DNA of 64,000 bases from Bacteroidota bacterium. GTDB taxonomy: Bacteria; Bacteroidota; Bacteroidia; Flavobacteriales_D; Crocinitomicaceae. The stretch covers positions 310,001 through 374,000 of the forward strand of contig JACPUU010000001.1 of assembly GCA_016192075.1 (NCBI GenBank). The letters run 5' to 3'. The notes under the pieces are model-generated. The model was not told where the DNA came from and did not search any database. It saw only the letters and a list, made by a program, of their open reading frames with translations. The translations under genes were made by a program, and so were the position numbers. Within the stretch, counting starts at the first letter, position 1; the number at the start of each line of letters is the position of its first letter. Of this stretch, positions 9,025 through 21,365 are shown in pieces.

Positions 9025-9158
9025 TGCGCTGACTGCAGCAAACTCAGCAAAGTATTGAGGTGTTATAGCTTCTGGCAGGTTTGATGCAGCGTAACTCATG
9101 GGTTTTTCACAATTCCTATTATTTTTCCACGCCTTAACAGATTTATGAAATAAAATTC

Positions 9159-9166
9159 TAAATTTG
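9159..9166 (+). promoter_or_regulatory. Weak candidate -7 element for the STAS gene
   Basis: TAAATTTG matches TAnnTTTG and lies 90 bases before the STAS start, in the 230-base gap after pyrB. No -33 element is evident. The rest of the gap shows no recognisable feature. Confidence 0.25.
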
Positions 9167-9255
9167 GTCTATTAGCATTGTGACTCATTTCTGAACCTTT
9201 TTGAGAGATGTGTCCAAGGCGCTGATTAACAACGAACAGACCAAACAGACCACGT

Positions 9256-9600
9256 ATGAATTTCTCAAAAGAAGCGAAAGACAAATACACCATCGTAACT
9301 TCTAATGTTGAAAAACTCGACTCTACAAATGCGCCGGAATTAAAGTCTGAATTGGTATTAATCAATAAAAAATCAATCAACAACATTGTGCTGGACATGT
9401 CTAAATCACGTTATTGTGATTCATCAGGTCTGAGTGCTATTCTGATTGGTAATCGGCTGTGCAAAGATTCCGGTGGTAAATTTGTACTCACAGGCCTTCA
9501 GCCTAATGTTCAGAAACTGGTTGAAATATCGCAGTTACAGAACGTGTTGAACATTGCTTCTTCTGGTAAACAGGCTGAAGAAATGATTCTTGGACACTAG
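9256..9600 (+). CDS. STAS domain protein (anti-sigma factor antagonist-like)
   Basis: A 114-residue single STAS domain. The segment NIVLDMSKSRYCDSSGLSAIL near residues 45-65 is the family core, with the Ser-Ser (DSSG) where SpoIIAA-type proteins are phosphorylated. Such proteins switch partners with anti-sigma factor kinases. No kinase or sigma gene is adjacent, so the partner is unknown. ATG 9256. Its stop lies 13 bases before the FAD oxidase ATG, so the two may share a transcript. Confidence 0.85.
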   Translation: MNFSKEAKDKYTIVTSNVEKLDSTNAPELKSELVLINKKSINNIVLDMSKSRYCDSSGLSAILIGNRLCKDSGGKFVLTGLQPNVQKLVEISQLQNVLNIASSGKQAEEMILGH

Positions 9601-9613
9601 TCCCCCTCCTTTT

Positions 9614-11035
9614 ATGAATGCTGTTCCTCCTTTCGCCCCGGTTACACAACGTGACCTGGATTTTTTTGTCAGTAAAATTGGCGCTTCATTTGTTTTGGCA
9701 GATTCTGAGACACTTGAAAAATATGCCAGTGATGAAACAGAAGACCTGGTATTTTCACCCGATGTGGTATTAAAACCGGCAAATACGGCTGAAGTTTCAG
9801 CCATTCTCAACTATTGCAACAATCAAAAAATAGCCGTTACGCCGCAAGGAGCGCGCACCGGGTTGAGTGGGGGAGCGCTGCCACTTTTTGGAGGTGTGGC
9901 GCTTTCCATGGAACGGTTTAACCGCATTGTTGAAATTGATCAAAACAATGGCCAGGTAACAGTAGAACCGGCTGTTATAACACAAGTACTGCAGCAGGCG
10001 GTTGCTGAAAAAAAACTGTTCTATCCGCCTGACCCGGCCAGCAAAGGATCCTGCTTTATTGGCGGAAACTTGGCTGAAAATTCCGGTGGCCCCAAAGCGG
10101 TAAAGTATGGCGTGACCAATGAATATGTACTTAACCTGGAGGTGGTGCTTCCCAGCGGAGAAATTATCTGGACAGGTGCCAATGTGCTTAAAAATGCTAC
10201 CGGCTATAACCTCACGCAGCTTATTGTGGGTTCTGAGGGCACACTTGGTATTATTACCAAAGCAGTATTGAAATTGATACCGATGCCTACCAAAAACATG
10301 CTCATGCTGGTTCCTTTTCACCAGGCAGAACAGGCTTGTGAGGCGGTAGCTGCAATTTTTCAAAAGGGAATTACGCCCAGCGGACTTGAGTTTATGGAGC
10401 GTGATGCCCTGATCTGGACCGCAAAATTTATTGGAGATGAGTCAATTGTTATTCCTGACCATATTCAGGCGCATTTGCTGATTGAGGTAGATGGTAATGA
10501 TGAAGAGGTGTTGATGCGTGAATGTGAGGCAATTCTTGCGGTCGTTGAAAATTTTAAGACCGATGAGGTACTTTTTGCTGATTCGCAGGCGCAGAAAGAC
10601 AAGCTCTGGAACCTGCGCAGAAAAGTAGGGGAGGCTGTAAAATCACAGTCAGTCTATAAAGAAGAAGATACGGTTGTGCCGCGGTATGAGTTGCCAAAAC
10701 TTTTGCAGGGCGTAAAAGCTATTGGCAAAAAATATGGATTTCACTCAGTCTGCTACGGCCATGCGGGTGATGGAAATTTGCATGTAAACATTATTAAGGG
10801 CAATCTGCCTGATGCTGTCTGGAAAAATGATTTGCCGGTAGCAATTCGTGAACTGTTTGAATTGACCATTAAGCTCGGCGGCACCCTTTCGGGGGAACAT
10901 GGAATCGGTTATGTTCAGAAATCGTACATGAATATTCCGTTTGGTCCTGTTGAACTGACTTTAATGCGTGGTATCAAAAAACTGTTTGATCCGAATGGCA
11001 TTCTGAATCCGGGTAAAATTTTTCCGGATGCATAA
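9614..11035 (+). CDS. FAD-linked oxidase, GlcD/D-lactate dehydrogenase family
   Basis: A 473-residue flavoprotein that oxidises a 2-hydroxy acid such as glycolate or D-lactate. The N-terminal FAD_binding_4 domain has VTPQGARTGLSGGALP near residue 75, YPPDPASKGSCFIGGNLAENSGGP split around residue 140, and GSEGTLGIITK near residue 205. The C-terminal FAD-oxidase domain has CYGHAGDGNLHVNI near residue 385 and LSGEHGIGYVQK near residue 430. I chose ATG 9614. A TTG at 9590 would add eight residues and overlap the STAS gene. The substrate is not decidable from sequence. Confidence 0.88.
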   Translation: MNAVPPFAPVTQRDLDFFVSKIGASFVLADSETLEKYASDETEDLVFSPDVVLKPANTAEVSAILNYCNNQKIAVTPQGARTGLSGGALPLFGGVALSMERFNRIVEIDQNNGQVTVEPAVITQVLQQAVAEKKLFYPPDPASKGSCFIGGNLAENSGGPKAVKYGVTNEYVLNLEVVLPSGEIIWTGANVLKNATGYNLTQLIVGSEGTLGIITKAVLKLIPMPTKNMLMLVPFHQAEQACEAVAAIFQKGITPSGLEFMERDALIWTAKFIGDESIVIPDHIQAHLLIEVDGNDEEVLMRECEAILAVVENFKTDEVLFADSQAQKDKLWNLRRKVGEAVKSQSVYKEEDTVVPRYELPKLLQGVKAIGKKYGFHSVCYGHAGDGNLHVNIIKGNLPDAVWKNDLPVAIRELFELTIKLGGTLSGEHGIGYVQKSYMNIPFGPVELTLMRGIKKLFDPNGILNPGKIFPDA

Positions 11036-11037
11036 AT

Positions 11038-11084
11038 AACAAAGCCCTGGTGCTTCGACTACGCTCAGCAACCGGGGCTTTGTT
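11038..11084. terminator. Bidirectional terminator with a repeat-like loop
   Basis: AACAAAGCCCTGGT (11038-11051) pairs with ACCGGGGCTTTGTT (11071-11084), with one G-T wobble. It sits between the convergent FAD oxidase and LolA-like genes. Its 19-base loop holds CTTCGACTACGCTCAG, a motif that recurs near 20 kb. Confidence 0.75.
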
Positions 11085-11098
11085 GTATTTTCCAATGA

Positions 11099-11740
11099 TT
11101 ACTCTTCCTGACAAACTACGCCGGGGTGTGTTGCCCGGTCAAAGATAAATTTGCTGTCAGCAATGGAGGTGTTTTTTTCAAATTTTGAAATTTTGTATTT
11201 GGTGTTGGTTCCGTCTTTTCCTTTAACCATAAAGAAAACCACCTCGTTGCGCTCAACATCTATTTTCAGAATGATGGTGTGAAATTTGCTGTTTGCCGGA
11301 TCTTTCGGATACAGGTGTATTTCATGCGCAGGTCTGTCTGCATAGGTTGTTTCCTGAATGTATTTGTATTTATAACCATCTTCCCAAACGGTCAGCAACT
11401 GGCTGGGTGATACAATTTCACCTTCCTCAACATCTGCTACGGCACGGGTATAGCATTCATTGTCTTCTTTCAGAAAAGTGGTGATAGTGGTTCCGTCACA
11501 ATAAATTTCCTGTTCGGTTAGTGATAAAAAGTATTTTTCATCTTTGATATACACTTTTCCGGTTTGTGTAATAGGTTCTTCATTTTGAACGGCAACAATA
11601 ACCGTAAATTCAAAGATCATGGTTTCGTAGGTCTTTGTTTTGGTACTGATATCGTCAAGTATTTTTTTTGCTTTTTCATCCTGGCCAAAGCTGGTTGCAG
11701 CAATCAGAAGTGCGGTTAAAAAACTGAATGTGGTTTTCAT
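11099..11740 (-). CDS. LolA-like outer-membrane lipoprotein carrier protein
   Basis: A 213-residue exported protein with a signal peptide (TTFSFLTALLIAATSFGQ) and the LolA-like pattern of amphipathic beta strands: AKKILDDISTKTKTYETMIFEF, then KVYIKDEKYFLSL, FLKEDNECYTR, and HEIHLYPKDP. LolA ferries lipoproteins across the periplasm. I chose the ATG ending at 11740, at the start of the signal peptide, instead of an upstream start that adds ten residues. It lies downstream of ftsK on the same strand, with a gap of about 95 bases; an ftsK-lolA pair is common in Bacteroidota. Confidence 0.8.
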   Translation of the reverse strand: MKTTFSFLTALLIAATSFGQDEKAKKILDDISTKTKTYETMIFEFTVIVAVQNEEPITQTGKVYIKDEKYFLSLTEQEIYCDGTTITTFLKEDNECYTRAVADVEEGEIVSPSQLLTVWEDGYKYKYIQETTYADRPAHEIHLYPKDPANSKFHTIILKIDVERNEVVFFMVKGKDGTNTKYKISKFEKNTSIADSKFIFDRATHPGVVCQEE

Positions 11741-11834
11741 AGTGGTTTGTTTTATCCTCCGTGTGCCCATGCTTAAGCCTTAGCGAAGGAGTTTATTTAT
11801 GTTGGGATACAAATATCCAAAACTTATGCCAAAA

Positions 11835-14396
11835 TTATCCGAGGTTCTTTAAAAATAACTCCAGCGCACTTAAATCACTGATTAATACTTCACGTGCTTT
11901 ACTGCCTTTGAAGGGCCCAATAACGCCGGCAGCTTCAAGTTGATCAATAATTCGCCCGGCCCGGTTGTAGCCAATGCTGAGTTTGCGCTGAAGCAGCGAT
12001 GCTGACCCTTGCTGGTGAACAACCACCAGTTTGGCGGACTCATCAAACAGGGAATCTTTTTGAGACATATCAACCCCCAGGTCACTCTCTCCCTCTTCAC
12101 CAACATATTCAGGCAGTAACAGGGCACTTTCATAACCGCGCTGCCCGCCAATGAAATCACAAATCCGTTCAACTTCTGCCGTGTCTACAAATCCACACTG
12201 CAAGCGGGTCAGGTCATTTCCAAAAGAAATCAGCATGTCTCCGCGTCCAATCAACTGGTCGGCCCCGGTTTGGTCAAGAATTGTGCGCGAATCAATTTTA
12301 GAAGATACTTTAAAAGCAATCCGTGCCGGAAAGTTTGCCTTAATCATACCTGTAATAACGTTAACAGACGGGCGCTGTGTGGCAACAATCAGGTGAATTC
12401 CTATGGCCCTGGCAAGCTGAGCAAGACGCGCAATCGGGTGTTCAATTTCTTTACCCGCTGTCATAATCAAATCTGCAAACTCATCAATCACAACAACAAT
12501 ATAAGGTAAGTAGCGGTGCCCTTTTTCAGGATTGAGTTTTCGTGCAATGAATTTTTTGTTGTATTCCTTAATATCACGCACCTGTGCATTTTTAAGGAGT
12601 TCATAACGATCATCCATCTCAATGCACAATGATTTCATGGTATTTACCACCTTACTGGTATCGGTAATAATAGCTTCTTCCGTATCGGGTAATTTTGCCA
12701 GAAAGTGCCGTTCAATTTTCTGGTAAAGTGTAAGCTCCACTTTTTTAGGATCCACCATCACAAACTTAATCTGTGCAGGATGCTTTTTATAAAGCAGCGA
12801 TACCAGTATAGCATTCAGACCTACTGATTTTCCTTGTCCTGTAGCACCGGCACATAAAAGGTGGGGCGCTTTGGCAAGGTCAAACATAAACGTTTCATTG
12901 GAAATGGTTTTCCCCAATACCACGGGCAGTTCCATGTCTGAATTCTGAAATTTTTCTGAAGAGATCAGTGCCCGCATGGATACCATGTCTGGTTTCGAAT
13001 TCGGGACTTCAATTCCAATTGTTCCTTTTCCGGGGATAGGGGCAATAATCCGTATACCGTTTGCAGCAAGACTCAGGGCAATATCGTCTGACAGGTTTTT
13101 AATTTTTGAAATTCGCACACCGGGTGCCGGCACAATTTCATAGAGTGTTACCGTTGGGCCTACCGTTGCTTTGATTTTGGAAATTTCAATGTTGTAATAT
13201 CCCAGGGCTTCAACAATGCGGTTTTTGTTTGCTTCCAGTTCCTCCTTGGTTACATGCGTTTGATTGCCGCCGTAATTTTCCATCAGGTCAACTGATGGAA
13301 GCATGTAAGAAGATAGATCCAGTTTTGGGTCATAATCACCAAACTCTTTACTCAGGTCTTTGAGATCATCATCACTGAGTGTTTCCTCGGTTGGTGCCAC
13401 TTCAACCTGAAACTCGTCTGTATTTAATGCTTCCAGTTCCTCAGGTAGGTTTGCCTCTTCTTTAATCTCCGGTTCAGGTTCTTCCTCATCTTCAACCAGT
13501 ATATTAATTTGTGCCTCGTGACCAGAAAGGTCATCCTTCAGATCAATTGGTTCACTGACCTTTTCATGGATAATATCTTCTTCACGCAAGGTATTAACAA
13601 TCTTAAGGTCTGGTTCATCTGTTGCTTCAGTAAGGGGTTCATGCGTAGCCGGCTCCTCTTTTTTCAACCCAAACCGGGCGGCCATTTGCCTGAAGTCCGG
13701 GTTAAACATCTGTACAATTGTAATAAATACAAGTACCATTTGAAACAGCAGCGCTCCGGCTGTTCCCAGGCTTAGTTTGAGCCAGGCATTAAAGTGATAA
13801 CCTATCGATCCGCCGTAGGGAAAAGAATGATCGGTGGTAAAGAATCCTAAGAACAGTGATAGAATGATAATTCCAACGACAGATCGTGCGAGTGCGCGCT
13901 GAAGAGGCACTAACTGAATGCGAAACAGCAGAAATATGCCAAATACAAAAAACAACATTGGAAAAAAGAAAGAGGCCAGGCCAAACCATTCGTACAAAAA
14001 TTGGTGAGACAGCCATGCTCCCAGTTTCCCCAAATGATTAGCTACTTCTACTTCTTCGGTTGAGAAAAGAAAAGAGAAGAAACCTTTATTCAGAATAAGA
14101 TTCTGATCAGCTTTCCAGGTAAAGAAATAAGAGATAAAAGAGAGAAGCTGGTAAACCGAAAACAAAACAAGCACGGCACCGGTGGTTAAATTGGTGCGGC
14201 GGTTTTCAGGTGCAAAGAAGTTGGATACCGGTTTAAAAAAGTTGAATTTTCTTTTTTCGGTCGGTTCGGTTGTTGAGTCGGCAGGTTCTGATTCCTTTAC
14301 TTTGGCTTGTTTTTCCTTTTTCTTTTTCGCAGTTTTTTCCGGCTCTGTTGGAGTTATTTCATCGGGGGCTATATATTCATTCCCTTTTTTCTTCAT
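11835..14396 (-). CDS. ftsK: DNA translocase FtsK/SpoIIIE
   Basis: An 853-residue septal DNA pump that aligns chromosome dimer resolution with division. After a charged Lys/Glu-rich N-terminus there are about four transmembrane helices (residues ~73-232), an acidic linker (roughly 260-370), then the RecA-like motor: GATGQGKSVGLNAIL Walker A near residue 518, YIVVVIDEFADLIM Walker B near residue 635, and LIVATQRPSVNVITG. The C-terminal winged-helix gamma domain (LQRKLSIGYNRAGRIIDQLE) should recognise KOPS-like sites. Length is normal. A TAATTTTG element ends two bases before the ATG, hinting at a very short leader. Confidence 0.96.
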   Translation of the reverse strand: MKKKGNEYIAPDEITPTEPEKTAKKKKEKQAKVKESEPADSTTEPTEKRKFNFFKPVSNFFAPENRRTNLTTGAVLVLFSVYQLLSFISYFFTWKADQNLILNKGFFSFLFSTEEVEVANHLGKLGAWLSHQFLYEWFGLASFFFPMLFFVFGIFLLFRIQLVPLQRALARSVVGIIILSLFLGFFTTDHSFPYGGSIGYHFNAWLKLSLGTAGALLFQMVLVFITIVQMFNPDFRQMAARFGLKKEEPATHEPLTEATDEPDLKIVNTLREEDIIHEKVSEPIDLKDDLSGHEAQINILVEDEEEPEPEIKEEANLPEELEALNTDEFQVEVAPTEETLSDDDLKDLSKEFGDYDPKLDLSSYMLPSVDLMENYGGNQTHVTKEELEANKNRIVEALGYYNIEISKIKATVGPTVTLYEIVPAPGVRISKIKNLSDDIALSLAANGIRIIAPIPGKGTIGIEVPNSKPDMVSMRALISSEKFQNSDMELPVVLGKTISNETFMFDLAKAPHLLCAGATGQGKSVGLNAILVSLLYKKHPAQIKFVMVDPKKVELTLYQKIERHFLAKLPDTEEAIITDTSKVVNTMKSLCIEMDDRYELLKNAQVRDIKEYNKKFIARKLNPEKGHRYLPYIVVVIDEFADLIMTAGKEIEHPIARLAQLARAIGIHLIVATQRPSVNVITGMIKANFPARIAFKVSSKIDSRTILDQTGADQLIGRGDMLISFGNDLTRLQCGFVDTAEVERICDFIGGQRGYESALLLPEYVGEEGESDLGVDMSQKDSLFDESAKLVVVHQQGSASLLQRKLSIGYNRAGRIIDQLEAAGVIGPFKGSKAREVLISDLSALELFLKNLG

Positions 14397-14631
14397 GCAA
14401 AATTAAGTAGGTGCTGAGTTTGGTGTAATTCAAACTTCGAAGATAGCGAATCTGTTTGCTGTGATTTTGATCAGACTTGTGTTCCTATCAACAGGCTTTT
14501 GTTAGTCGGTTTGATTCTTTTTAGCAGTATAATCTCAAAAAATAGTTTTGGTAACTGGTTATATATCACTGTTCAAAAAAATAGTTAAAAAAAAGTTGGG
14601 TAAAGATTAGGAATAAAGGGAAAAGAGTATG

Positions 14632-14639
14632 TAGCTTTG
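14632..14639 (+). promoter_or_regulatory. rRNA operon upstream promoter P1 (-7 element)
   Basis: TAGCTTTG, in the region of about 540 bases between ftsK and 16S. No -33 TTG stands at the expected distance. The bases after it (C-rich, then AGCAAAA-like) resemble those after P2, so the two look like tandem copies. Confidence 0.5.
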
Positions 14640-14748
14640 CACCCGCTAACAGAAAACGATCTGTGGGGAGTGAGCGGGTAAGAGAAGAACGATTGAGGGG
14701 ATGAAAAAGGGCTGGAGGAAAAAACTTTTGAAAAAAAAGTAAAAAAAT

Positions 14749-14778
14749 TTGGTGAGAATAAAAAAGTAGTTACCTTTG
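14749..14778 (+). promoter_or_regulatory. rRNA operon promoter P2 (-33 and -7 elements)
   Basis: TTG at 14749-14751 and TACCTTTG at 14771-14778 are separated by 19 bases, matching the Bacteroidota -33/-7 layout. The -7 element is a perfect consensus, as expected for a strong rRNA promoter. Confidence 0.65.
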
Positions 14779-14845
14779 CGCTCCCAATTAGCAAAAAGGG
14801 GTTATAAAAAAAGAGGGACCTGAACGCAGGTTTTTTACAAGATAA

Positions 14846-14856
14846 GTTCTTTGAAA
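14846..14856 (+). promoter_or_regulatory. boxA-like antitermination motif before 16S
   Basis: GTTCTTTGAAA resembles the E. coli boxA core (CTCTTTAA). A near-identical GTTCTTTGACA precedes 23S at 16999. Both lie just upstream of the processing stems. Confidence 0.45.
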
Positions 14857-14857
14857 G

Positions 14858-14883
14858 ATTGAAGCAAGATAGAAACAGCAAAG
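14858..14883 (+). other. 16S processing stem, 5' arm
   Basis: ATTGAAGC...AGAAACAGCAAAG pairs with CTTTGCTGTTTCTGCTTCAAT at 16485-16505, apart from a 4-5-base bulge. It encloses 16S, as RNase III stems do. Confidence 0.75.
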
Positions 14884-14937
14884 TCTGAGTATTGGTAGGA
14901 TCACGAATGGATCTAACAATAATAAATTCTTTATACT

Positions 14938-16459
<1,522 letters not shown>

Positions 16460-16484
16460 TAGAGATCGGATCCTGCTATCGGAT

Positions 16485-16505
16485 CTTTGCTGTTTCTGCT
16501 TCAAT
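16485..16505 (+). other. 16S processing stem, 3' arm
   Basis: Complement of 14858-14883; see that entry. It starts about 25 bases after the 16S 3' end. Confidence 0.75.
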
Positions 16506-16578
16506 TTTTTTATTATTAAACCCCTCCCGCTAAAAAGAGAAGAGGGAGCGATGCCAAAGCAAACGGGAGTAATAAAAT

Positions 16579-16652
16579 AGTCCCGTAGCTCAGTTGGTTA
16601 GAGCGCTACACTGATAATGTAGAGGTCAGCGGTTCAACTCCGCTCGGGACTA
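16579..16652 (+). tRNA. tRNA-Ile (GAT)
   Basis: A 74-base cloverleaf. Acceptor AGTCCCG pairs with CGGGACT, D arm GCTC/GAGC, anticodon stem CTACA/TGTAG with loop CTGATAA (anticodon GAT), T arm AGCGG-TTCAACT-CCGCT, discriminator A. It sits in the 16S-23S spacer, the classic position. CCA is not encoded. Confidence 0.97.
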
Positions 16653-16662
16653 CTAACTATTA

Positions 16663-16736
16663 GGGGAATTAGCTCAGCTGGCTAGAGCGCCTGCCTTGCA
16701 CGCAGGAGGTCATCGGTTCGACTCCGATATTCTCCA
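16663..16736 (+). tRNA. tRNA-Ala (TGC)
   Basis: A 74-base cloverleaf. Acceptor GGGGAAT pairs with ATTCTCC (one G-T), D arm GCTC/GAGC, anticodon stem CCTGC/GCAGG with loop CTTGCAC (anticodon TGC), T arm ATCGG-TTCGACT-CCGAT, discriminator A. It lies 10 bases after tRNA-Ile; CCA is not encoded. Confidence 0.97.
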
Positions 16737-16787
16737 CAAGAAGTACAAAAGAGTACTTTTAAAAAGAATATTGAAAAGAGAAGATAG

Positions 16788-16840
16788 GGCTAGAGCGTCC
16801 CGATTTTACATCGGGATCATCGGTTCGACTTCGATATCCG
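16788..16840 (+). pseudogene. Decayed tRNA-Ala-like fragment in the rRNA spacer
   Basis: From GGCTAGAGCG to CGATATCC this copies the 3' half of the D arm and the T arm of the adjacent tRNA-Ala (TCATCGGTTCGACT shared exactly). Between them is a foreign stem-loop, CCCGA-TTTTACA-TCGGG. The acceptor 5' strand and the 5' half of the D arm are missing, so it cannot fold as a tRNA. It lies in the spacer of about 310 bases between tRNA-Ala and 23S. Confidence 0.65.
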
Positions 16841-16954
16841 AAGCTTCAGCGAAGGATATCAAGATAAAAGAAAACATCAACGGATGTTTTGAAGATTAAA
16901 CAAGATTGAAAAAGTTTTTAGACGAACATTGGTTCGGTCGTAAAGACGACAACG

Positions 16955-16994
16955 CTTTGGCGTCATCCTGAACTTGTTTCAGGATCTGCCAAAG
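16955..16994. repeat. Nested hairpin repeat in the 23S leader
   Basis: Outer stem CTTTGGC/GCCAAAG and inner stem ATCCTGAA-N5-TTCAGGAT. A relative of the inner part recurs, inverted, at 21271-21294. Confidence 0.7.
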
Positions 16995-16998
16995 CAGC

Positions 16999-17009
16999 GT
17001 TCTTTGACA
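16999..17009 (+). promoter_or_regulatory. boxA-like motif before 23S
   Basis: GTTCTTTGACA, almost identical to the motif before 16S at 14846 and similarly placed just ahead of a processing stem. Confidence 0.45.
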
Positions 17010-17020
17010 TATTGAATATT

Positions 17021-17037
17021 GATTGAAGTAGTGAGTA
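17021..17037 (+). other. 23S processing stem, 5' arm
   Basis: GATTGAAGTAGTGAGTA pairs with TACTCACTACTTCGATT at 19926-19942 with one mismatch or wobble, enclosing 23S. Confidence 0.75.
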
Positions 17038-17045
17038 ACAACATT

Positions 17046-19919
<2,874 letters not shown>

Positions 19920-19925
19920 TAAGTG

Positions 19926-19942
19926 TACTCACTACTTCGATT
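19926..19942 (+). other. 23S processing stem, 3' arm
   Basis: Complement of 17021-17037. Confidence 0.75.
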
Positions 19943-20006
19943 GTATTCGATATTACAATACAACATTTTCAATCAAAACATTGTTTTAATTGCCCTCTGG
20001 CTTCGG

Positions 20007-20026
20007 CACTTCGGCTACGCTCAGTG
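20007..20026. repeat. Small hairpin repeat, CTTCGnCTACGCTCAG type (a)
   Basis: CACTTCGGCTACGCTCAGTG folds on itself (CACT/AGTG ends). It lies in the spacer of about 185 bases between 23S and 5S. The same core occurs at 20067-20088 and in the terminator loop at 11053. Confidence 0.65.
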
Positions 20027-20066
20027 GCCTCAGCCCAGCCAACAGGTAATTAAAAAGTTTAACCGC

Positions 20067-20088
20067 TGTCCGAGCGTAGTCGAGGACA
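20067..20088. repeat. Small hairpin repeat, CTTCGnCTACGCTCAG type (b)
   Basis: Reads TGTCCGAGCGTAG followed by TCGAGGACA; the minus strand gives TCGACTACGCTCGG inside TGTCC/GGACA arms. It is the inverted relative of the copy at 20007. Confidence 0.65.
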
Positions 20089-20104
20089 AGGTTGAATCAA
20101 CGTT

Positions 20105-20217
20105 TTCGGTGTCTATGGCGGTTGGGTCCACCTCTTACCATTTCGAACAGAGAAGTTAAGCCAACTTGCGCAGATGGTACTTCCCTTTTAAGGGCGGGAG
20201 AGTATGTAGATGCCGGT
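20105..20217 (+). rRNA. 5S ribosomal RNA
   Basis: About 112 bases. The terminal stem CGGTGTCTA (from 20107) pairs fully, with two G-T wobbles, with TAGATGCCG (to 20215). The core TCCACCTCTTACCATTTCGAAC...GAAGTTAAGCC matches the loop A/B region of 5S, here split to keep it short. A terminator follows directly. Confidence 0.93.
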
Positions 20218-20222
20218 TTTTT

Positions 20223-20259
20223 AGCCTCATCAGTCTTTGACTGGTGAGGCTTTTTTTTT
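20223..20259 (+). terminator. rRNA operon terminator, copy 1
   Basis: Stem AGCCTCATCAGTC/GACTGGTGAGGCT (one T-G wobble) with a TTT loop, then a run of nine T. Confidence 0.9.
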
Positions 20260-20341
20260 GCCCTGAAGTCCCGACGCTCCGCTAACGCCGCGGTCGGGAT
20301 GCAGCTATTTCTAAGGATTGCTGAAGCAAGTCCTAAGAAAT
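20260..20341 (+). repeat. Post-terminator repeat, copy 1
   Basis: A 63-base core (20260-20322) containing TCCCGACGC...GCGGTCGGGA, 60/63 identical to 20397-20459 by eye. It ends in a hairpin at 20307-20341 (ATTTCTAAGG.../...CCTAAGAAAT). Confidence 0.85.
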
Positions 20342-20349
20342 ATTTGCAA

Positions 20350-20477
20350 TGCCGGTTTTTTTAGACCTCATACCAAAAGTATGAGGTCTTTTTTTTGCCC
20401 TGAAGTCCCGACGCTTCGCTAGCGCTGCGGTCGGGATGCAGCTATTTCTAAGGATTGCTATGGCGACCTTTAGAAAT
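20350..20477 (+). repeat. Duplicated block: 5S tail, terminator copy 2 and post-terminator repeat copy 2
   Basis: Starts with TGCCGGTTTTTTTAG, the 3' tail of 5S. A second terminator follows (GACCTCATAC-CAAAA-GTATGAGGTC then T9, 20364-20396), then the 63-base core again (20397-20459) and a third hairpin (20444-20477). The terminator stem differs from copy 1 but still pairs perfectly. The rest of the gap to 20623 holds only degenerate hairpin remnants. Confidence 0.85.
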
Positions 20478-20623
20478 CTTTTTTGTCCGCAGATCATCAC
20501 GCTGGACTTGTTTCAACTCCTTTAGGGATTCTGCGGCTGGCAAATATCAAATATTGAATGTCGAGTGTAAAATGGTCTATACGTTACTATTATTCTTTTT
20601 TTCAATTACCTTCCGCCCGCTTT

Positions 20624-21157
20624 ATGAAACCAAATCTTACGCTAAATTGGATTGAAGCTATAAATACCAAAGCATACATGGTTACGAATATCCTGTTTTT
20701 GTTTGGAATCGTGTTAGTACTTGTCGTCGCCTTCATAGAGCCAATCGGAATTACACGAATTATTCTGGTCACTCTTTCGCTCATTTTTCTGGCATCGCGT
20801 TTTATTTTAGGATTCTTTCGTGATCCTACAAAACGATCGGGAAGTATTCAATTCTTTGAGCATGAAATTCATATTTTGAAGGCAAAAAATCTCCTGCACG
20901 TGTACAAATTGTCAGATATCAGTGGCTTTGATTACAAAATCACTGATTACGAGGGCGAGGTAAAAATAGCTGATATGACTTCAACTTCCGGCCAATTGCG
21001 ATTACGATCAGGAGTAGCTAATGAAATTTTATTTGTACACCAGGGAAAACAGTATCGGTATTTATTCAAGTTATCGACCGGAGAAGCAAAGCAAAAGGCA
21101 ACGAAATTTCTTGCATCATTAAAAAAGACCATTTTTGCAGCAACACTCGACTCCTGA
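20624..21157 (+). CDS. Hypothetical two-helix membrane protein with PH-like cytoplasmic domain
   Basis: A 177-residue protein, not recognised. Two hydrophobic helices (NILFLFGIVLVLVVAFIEP and ITRIILVTLSLIFLASRFIL, roughly residues 20-65) are followed by a soluble beta-rich part of about 105 residues (GSIQFFEHEIHILKAKNLLHV ... NEILFVHQGKQYRYLFKLS), which recalls membrane PH-like (bPH) proteins; that is only an impression. I chose ATG 20624. An upstream start at 20558 would lie within a repeat-like stretch. It stands alone between the rRNA operon and the TANFOR gene. Confidence 0.6.
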   Translation: MKPNLTLNWIEAINTKAYMVTNILFLFGIVLVLVVAFIEPIGITRIILVTLSLIFLASRFILGFFRDPTKRSGSIQFFEHEIHILKAKNLLHVYKLSDISGFDYKITDYEGEVKIADMTSTSGQLRLRSGVANEILFVHQGKQYRYLFKLSTGEAKQKATKFLASLKKTIFAATLDS

Positions 21158-21270
21158 TCATTTAAATTCTGTATCTAAGTGATTATAATCTGGTCGGCCA
21201 GGGATCTGATTTATTCTATACGTTTCTCTTGAGAAGTGCTCATCGTGATCTTTTATTTAATCGTCACTGT

Positions 21271-21294
21271 CGTTCTGAAACAAGTTCAGAATGA
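21271..21294. repeat. Dispersed hairpin element, inverted relative of 16965
   Basis: GTTCTGAA-ACAAG-TTCAGAAT, the reverse-oriented counterpart of the hairpin in the 23S leader. It lies in the 200-base gap before the TANFOR gene. Confidence 0.55.
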
Positions 21295-21365
21295 TGGCAA
21301 CTGCATTTTAGCAGATTTTTTTATCTTCGTCTTTTGGTTAAAAAATTGATTTTCAGATTTTGAGA

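Noticed and set aside
9096-9398. Minus-strand frame opposite the STAS gene
   Set aside because: A shadow of the STAS gene; no recognisable domain and no promoter.
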